Assembly: GCA_040509495.1 (NCBI GenBank)
Contig: JBEVKW010000239.1
Span: 1-11,438 of the forward strand
DNA length: 11,438 nucleotides
Reading direction: 5' to 3'
Origin: Terrimonas_A sp040509495
Lineage (GTDB): Bacteria > Bacteroidota > Bacteroidia > Chitinophagales > Chitinophagaceae
Positions 7,812 to 11,438 of this stretch are shown here, one piece after another (positions within the stretch are counted from its first letter, which is position 1; each line of letters starts with the position of its first letter). The notes under the pieces were generated by a model, which did not search any database, had not been told where the DNA came from, and was given only the letters and a program-made list of their open reading frames with translations. A program made the translations under genes and the position numbers.

Positions 7812-8183
7812 ATGAAAATTCCACAGGGACACCAGGCTGTAATGCCTTACCTCATTCTCGACGATGCAGATGCATTTCTTGCTTTTATCAAAATTGTTTT
7901 TGGCGCCGACATCGGCCATGAAAGCCGTAATGATAACGGGAAATTAGGCCATTGTGAAGCGCGTATCCATGGTCATACCATCATGTTCTCCAATAGTACC
8001 GACCAATACAAACCCCGGAACGCCGATCTGTTCGTCTACGTGGAAGATGCAGATAGAACATTCGCGATGGCTCTTGCTAATCAGGGTAAAGTAATCATGC
8101 CCCTTGATGACAAAGACTATGGAAGAAGCGGTGGAATAGAAGACCCAACCGGGAATATCTGGTGGATCACTTCGATCAAATAG
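7812..8183 (+). CDS. VOC-fold (glyoxalase/bleomycin-resistance-like) protein, PhnB-like
   Basis: A 123-aa single-module vicinal oxygen chelate protein. The opening HQAVMPYLILDDADAFLAFIKIVFGA (7-32) is the first strand-helix pair of the PhnB-like subgroup. E49 in GHCEARIHG lies where this subgroup often has a metal or substrate ligand. The end has DPTGNIWWIT (111-120), the classical VOC close, with N where a histidine often sits. Members include epimerases, dioxygenases and drug-sequestering proteins, and they usually work as dimers; the reaction here cannot be assigned. It starts 68 nt after the regulator, has a candidate promoter of its own, and is followed 30 nt later by the DUF1801 gene, so those two are probably co-transcribed. 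Confidence 0.88.
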   Translation: MKIPQGHQAVMPYLILDDADAFLAFIKIVFGADIGHESRNDNGKLGHCEARIHGHTIMFSNSTDQYKPRNADLFVYVEDADRTFAMALANQGKVIMPLDDKDYGRSGGIEDPTGNIWWITSIK

Positions 8184-8213
8184 AATACTTATGCTCATTC
8201 ACAACCATCGTTT

Positions 8214-8561
8214 ATGCTAAAGCCTGCGGATAACTGGTTTTCGGCACAGCATGAGCCGGCTAAAAGCTGTTTGCAATTCTTGCGGCAATTCATCCTGGAG
8301 TTTGATAACGGCCTGACAGAAACCTGGAAATATGGAATGCCTGTGTACTGTTACCACGGCAGGATGTTTTGCTACTTATGGATGCATAAGAAATACGGAC
8401 AGCCTTATCTCGGGATTGTCGACGGCAACCTGATTGAGCATCCTGGTTTGTTGCAGGAGAAACGGGCCAGAATGAAGATCCTGCTGTTTGATCCCGGAGA
8501 AGATGCTGATATTAAAATGCTCCGTGTGCTGTTCAAAAAAATGACCGCACTCCGGAAATAA
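8214..8561 (+). CDS. DUF1801 family protein
   Basis: A 115-aa small cytosolic protein of the DUF1801 (YdhG-like) family. Visible family features are an N-terminal helix ending FILEFDNGLTETWKYGMPVY (26-45), where WKYGMP is the hallmark, then GRMFCYLW, PYLGIVDG (64-71), and a C-terminal helix pair after the conserved basic region EKRARMKIL. Length is normal. The molecular function of the family is not established to my knowledge. The ATG at 8214 follows the VOC stop by 30 nt with no terminator between them, which fits a two-gene operon. The next feature downstream that could end the transcript is the hairpin at 8819-8850. Confidence 0.88.
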   Translation: MLKPADNWFSAQHEPAKSCLQFLRQFILEFDNGLTETWKYGMPVYCYHGRMFCYLWMHKKYGQPYLGIVDGNLIEHPGLLQEKRARMKILLFDPGEDADIKMLRVLFKKMTALRK

Positions 8562-8818
8562 CCTGATATCATGCAATCTCATAGCCGTCAACTCAAGCGA
8601 TGAAGGATCCCGACGCGCGCAGCGATTCGCAGCGATCGCAGCGAAATACGACTTCTCTATAGCTGTTTCGCCGCCCTGTATCGTTGGCCAGCTGCGATCC
8701 CTCTGCGCCGGGCAGGCCCTGAGTTGTCGGCCATGGTGAAGCTGCATCAGGACGGATAAGTTGCTCCCTACCTGAACGGTATGCACTGAATCTTTAAAGC
8801 TTGTTATTTTCTTTTAAT
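8562..8818. other. Gene-free spacer with GC-rich short repeats
   Basis: No convincing coding frame on either strand; the minus-strand frame at 8376-8786 lies partly antisense to the DUF1801 gene and looks like no protein family. The stretch includes three copies of GCAGCGA at 8619, 8629 and 8638. It also has a perfect 9-bp inverted repeat (GATCGCAGC 8634-8642 with GCTGCGATC 8691-8699) and a 6-bp pair nested inside, GCGAAA (8641-8646) with TTTCGC (8666-8671). The nested pair competes for two bases with the larger stem. It could be a structured 3' UTR, a small RNA or decayed sequence; the sequence alone does not decide. Confidence 0.4.
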
Positions 8819-8850
8819 GGTTGTCCGGGAATTTGACCGGTAACCTTTTT
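8819..8850 (+). terminator. Terminator-like hairpin before the protease gene
   Basis: GGTT-GT-CCGG (8819-8828) pairs with CCGG-T-AACC (8837-8845) around an 8-nt loop, leaving one bulged base and a possible G-U pair, and is followed directly by TTTTT. It sits 16 nt before the -7 box at 8866, so it would insulate the protease unit from upstream transcription. Confidence 0.5.
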
Positions 8851-8865
8851 CGCTTTGCGGAGTCT

Positions 8866-8873
8866 TATCTTTG
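8866..8873 (+). promoter_or_regulatory. Perfect Bacteroidota -7 box upstream of the protease operon
   Basis: TATCTTTG is an exact TAnnTTTG match, ending 36 nt before the chosen protease ATG. It is identical to the box at 6901. A -33 TTTG at the ideal distance is not present (the nearest, at 8832-8835, leaves 30 nt; a T5 run lies 15 nt upstream). The position just after a terminator-like hairpin supports a promoter. Confidence 0.45.
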
Positions 8874-8909
8874 AAACCTTCGTGTGAACCGGAGAACCAT
8901 ACCAACCCC

Positions 8910-9935
8910 ATGCTTTTTTTAAACCTGTTGACGGCATTGCCATTTTTGCTGTTTGCTACGGAGCTTCCGAAGCAGCACAAGAAGACAGCGCCCGTGAAAA
9001 CAGCGTTATTGCAAAAGCAACGCCCCGATGCTGCAGATTCGTTAGCGCTGCCAGGCGCTGCCATTCGCTTTAAGGTCGATCCCATCGTCTCAACAGATTC
9101 GTCTACCTGCATCATTCCTTTTACGCGTGTGGGCAACCTGATCGTGATCAAGGGAAGTGCAGATGGGCTGGAGGGGAACTTTATCCTGGATACGGGCGCT
9201 CCAAGGCTTGTATTGAACATGACCTATTTCCGCGATTACCCTATGCTGGCCGGAGAGGAGGAAGCGGGCGGTATCACCGGCGGCTCCTCAGGTAACAGCC
9301 CTACCGCCCTGAAGAAATTTGATTTCGGACCTGTTCATTATGACAGGATCGAAGCAGACCGGGTCAACCTCGGTCATATTGAGAACACCAAAGGGATCAA
9401 GATCCTGGGACTGATGGGTGTTCAGTTGTTCAAACAATTCGAAATGATCCTCGATTACGAGAAAAGCCTGATCTACCTGCATCTTATTACCCGTAAAGAA
9501 GCGTCTTCCTACAGGAGTGAAATGCTGGCAGACACATCACAGTACAACGAGTTTCAGATCGATCTGCTGGAAGATAAACTGATCACTTATGCAGAAATGG
9601 TGGGAAAGAAGCTGACCTTTGTGATCGATACCGGCGCCGAGTCGAATGTACTGGATAGCCGGCTGCCAAATAAGATTTTTGAGAACGTCGCCATTACCCG
9701 GCGTATATTACTAACGGGCAGCGGAAACAAAAAAGTGGAAGCACTTTATGGCGATATGAAGAATATGAAGTTGGGAAAACTGGATATCGCTACTTTGCCC
9801 GTCCTTGTTACCAACCTGGAAAAAATGTGTTTCTCCTATAATAAATGTCTTGACGGAATGTTGGGATTCGACTTCCTGTCGATGCATAAAATTGGGTTTA
9901 ACTTTGTTAAAAGGAAAATGTACATATGGAAATGA
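8910..9935 (+). CDS. Exported retropepsin-like aspartic protease with two DTGA motifs
   Basis: A 341-aa protein. The N-terminus MLFLNLLTALPFLLFATELP is a likely signal peptide, then a Lys/Ala/Pro-rich linker (20-60). Two retropepsin-like halves follow. Half 1 has FILDTGAPRLVLN with D94 and closes with ILGLMGVQLFKQFEMILDYE (165-184). Half 2 has FVIDTGAESNVLD with D240 and closes with GMLGFDFLSMHKIGFNF (316-332). Each half thus has its own hydrophobic-DTGA and the late glycine-hydrophobic-glycine flap. Retroviral-type proteases need two DTG lobes to build one active site, so the chain may form it internally, like pepsin; this is inference. Many Bacteroidota have uncharacterised aspartyl protease family proteins of this type. 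ATG 8910 is preferred over a TTG at 8871, which lies in the -7 box. The stop overlaps the next gene. Substrate unknown. Confidence 0.87.
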   Translation: MLFLNLLTALPFLLFATELPKQHKKTAPVKTALLQKQRPDAADSLALPGAAIRFKVDPIVSTDSSTCIIPFTRVGNLIVIKGSADGLEGNFILDTGAPRLVLNMTYFRDYPMLAGEEEAGGITGGSSGNSPTALKKFDFGPVHYDRIEADRVNLGHIENTKGIKILGLMGVQLFKQFEMILDYEKSLIYLHLITRKEASSYRSEMLADTSQYNEFQIDLLEDKLITYAEMVGKKLTFVIDTGAESNVLDSRLPNKIFENVAITRRILLTGSGNKKVEALYGDMKNMKLGKLDIATLPVLVTNLEKMCFSYNKCLDGMLGFDFLSMHKIGFNFVKRKMYIWK

Positions 9936-11395
9936 ACCGTACCAGATATAGCGCCCGCCGGCTGGTACGCAAATGCGTGGCAATGCTGCTGATGCTGCTG
10001 TTTACAGCGGGCAATGGTATAGCACAAACACCCGTGAAATCCTATACCGTGAAAGACGGCCGCATGTTCATTGCCCTCGGTAAAAAGCTCAGGGAGGGTT
10101 CCATCGATAGCTTTATCGTGCAATATGGTCTGCAGGATCTTGGCCTGAAACATTTTATCAAAGGCATGATGCTGGATTCCCTGGCAAAGCTCGGCTGGAA
10201 AGTGAACCTGGACAATAACGAGCTTTTTGTGATCAGTAAGCCTCTGTTCGGCTTCGATGACCTGAAAAATCCCGCCGAAAAGATCATCATGGCAGAGAAA
10301 CCAAACTTTGCCGAAATCTTCCCCGCCGTCAGTAACCTGGTCACCTATGGCGTAAATAAGTTCAGGCGAAATAATGGTTTTGCTGTCAAAGACTCTGTGG
10401 TCACCTTCTTCCTTCGCGCCAATACAAACGCTTCACTCGTAAAACTGGCCGGAAGTTTCAATGAATGGTCGCCAGACGCATTGTCGATGAAAAGAACCGA
10501 TAGCGGGTGGATCGCCAATGTAAAACTCGGACCGGGCAAGTACTGGTACAAATTCATCGTTGACGGTCACTGGATCACTGATCCCGATAATACGCTCAAT
10601 GAAAATGACGGACTGGGAAATGTGAATTCTGTTTTCTTCAAAACAAATTATGTATTCCGGTTAAATGGTTATAACAATGCCCGCCGCGTTTACATTGCGG
10701 GTAGCTTTAACGACTGGCGTGAACGAAGCCTGTCAATGCTGGAAACAGGCACCGGTTGGCAGTTGCCTGTATATCTCGCCAATGGAACCCATACTTACAG
10801 ATTCCTTGTGGATGGAAAATGGATGATCGATCCCGCTAACGCGGAAAAACTGCCAAACGAATTCAATGACTTTAATTCAGTGATACGGATAGGCAAACCG
10901 TATCTGTTCCGCATGGAGGGATATCAGCAGGCAAACCAGGTTGTGCTGACCGGTTCGTTCAATAAATGGAGAGTGGATGAATTGTATATGAATAAAAAAG
11001 CAGGCGGATGGGAGTTGCCGTATACACTTGGCCCGGGCAATTATGAATATACTTTTCTGGTTGATGGTTCCGCTGCAAAACGCGCCGAAACCGGTGGCGG
11101 GTCCAATCTTTTCTTCGTAATAGAACCCAATTATACATTCCGGTTAAAAGGATATCCAAAGGCTAAAACGGTGTTCCTTTCCGGCGATTTCAATGGCTGG
11201 TCGCCCAATGCATTTCTGATGACAAAGGATGGCGACGACTGGGTGATCAACGTTCATCTGTCACTAGGCAAGCATACTTACAAGTTTGTTGTGGATGGAA
11301 AATGGATCATGGATCCTAATAATAAATTGTGGGAGCAGAATGAGCATAGCACCGGCAATTCGGTTATTTGGATGGGGCAGCAGGGAGGAAGGTGA
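9932..11395 (+). CDS. Exported protein with four tandem AMPK-beta/CBM48-like modules
   Basis: A 487-aa protein with a signal peptide (RRLVRK, hydrophobic stretch, likely cut after A31 in GIAQ). Residues 33-155 form an unrecognised region (YTVKDGRMFIALGKKL onward, mixed helix and strand). Four E-set modules resembling the AMPK-beta glycogen-binding domain follow: about 156-237, 239-320, 323-397 and 400-481. Each has G-[SD]-FNxW then a YxFxVDG turn. Known sugar-binding positions of AMPK-beta (Trp, Lys, Trp, Asn) map to W179/K207/W214/N232, W262/R290/W297/N315, W346/T374/A381/N392 and W423/K451/W458/N476. Modules 1 and 4 are complete; module 3 has lost two and is shorter. No catalytic domain is seen. 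Binding of alpha-glucan is inferred; a purely structural role is possible. ATG 9932 gives a 4-nt overlap with the protease; ATG 9926 would add two residues. Confidence 0.88.
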   Translation: MNRTRYSARRLVRKCVAMLLMLLFTAGNGIAQTPVKSYTVKDGRMFIALGKKLREGSIDSFIVQYGLQDLGLKHFIKGMMLDSLAKLGWKVNLDNNELFVISKPLFGFDDLKNPAEKIIMAEKPNFAEIFPAVSNLVTYGVNKFRRNNGFAVKDSVVTFFLRANTNASLVKLAGSFNEWSPDALSMKRTDSGWIANVKLGPGKYWYKFIVDGHWITDPDNTLNENDGLGNVNSVFFKTNYVFRLNGYNNARRVYIAGSFNDWRERSLSMLETGTGWQLPVYLANGTHTYRFLVDGKWMIDPANAEKLPNEFNDFNSVIRIGKPYLFRMEGYQQANQVVLTGSFNKWRVDELYMNKKAGGWELPYTLGPGNYEYTFLVDGSAAKRAETGGGSNLFFVIEPNYTFRLKGYPKAKTVFLSGDFNGWSPNAFLMTKDGDDWVINVHLSLGKHTYKFVVDGKWIMDPNNKLWEQNEHSTGNSVIWMGQQGGR

Positions 11396-11423
11396 ACATG
11401 AACATGAATGTGAACATGAACGT
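11394..11423. repeat. Imperfect GAACAT hexamer array across the stop codon
   Basis: Five consecutive hexamers, GAACAT GAACAT GAATGT GAACAT GAACGT, begin inside the TGA stop of the four-module gene. Because the unit is six bases long, the reading frame meets further TGA codons at 11399, 11405, 11411 and 11417. It resembles replication-slippage DNA. Confidence 0.75.
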
Positions 11424-11438
11424 CTAAACGGGTAAGTT

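Noticed and set aside
8619..8644. GCAGCGA copies as a CRISPR or iteron array
   Set aside because: The units are only 7 bases, with 2-3 base spacing and three copies; there are no spacers of useful length and no cas or replication gene.
8376..8786. 136-codon minus-strand frame covering the gene-free spacer
   Set aside because: It runs partly antisense to the DUF1801 gene, has no recognisable domain and a composition unlike its neighbours.
1..11438. Hidden defence island, phage or transposon
   Set aside because: No integrase, transposase, nuclease-effector pair, terminal inverted repeats or abrupt composition change can be seen; NHEJ and MATE genes are chromosomal functions.

Overview
The window looks like chromosome from a Bacteroidota member, probably Chitinophagaceae or a close relative. 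The reasons are the kinds of proteins encoded, Bacteroidota-type -7 boxes (TAnnTTTG) without clear Shine-Dalgarno sites, A-rich leaders, and a signal peptide ending in A-Q. This placement comes from pattern recognition, not a search. There is no tRNA, rRNA, insertion sequence, phage gene or CRISPR array. Coding density is high and most genes are ordinary housekeeping or accessory genes.

Layout: (1) 1-507, the 3' part of a NudK-like Nudix hydrolase cut by the window edge. It converges on (2) 1961-624 (minus), a NorM-type MATE efflux pump. (3) A 202-bp divergent spacer with an inverted repeat leads to (4) a classical SDR oxidoreductase (2164-3000), closed by a clean hairpin terminator. (5) 3105-3548 is a small predicted lipoprotein of unknown function, followed by another hairpin. 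(6) 3693-6886 is a two-gene non-homologous end-joining operon: ku overlapping ligD (PE-LIG-POL order) by 4 nt. (7) 6925-7743 is an AraC-type regulator. (8) 7812-8561 holds a VOC-fold protein and a DUF1801 protein, probably one transcript. (9) 8562-8909 is a 348-bp gene-free spacer with short GC-rich repeats, a terminator-like hairpin and a -7 box. (10) 8910-11395 is a tight two-gene unit: an exported aspartic protease with two DTGA motifs in one chain, overlapping an exported protein with four tandem AMPK-beta/CBM48-like modules.

The NHEJ pair is a complete two-component double-strand-break repair system: Ku binds ends, and LigD trims, fills and seals them. The last unit is the least conventional part of the window. 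It joins a double retropepsin-like protease to a four-module putative glycan-binding protein, both apparently exported, with a start-stop overlap that suggests coupled translation. I found no convincing anti-phage, mobile or RNA-guided system.
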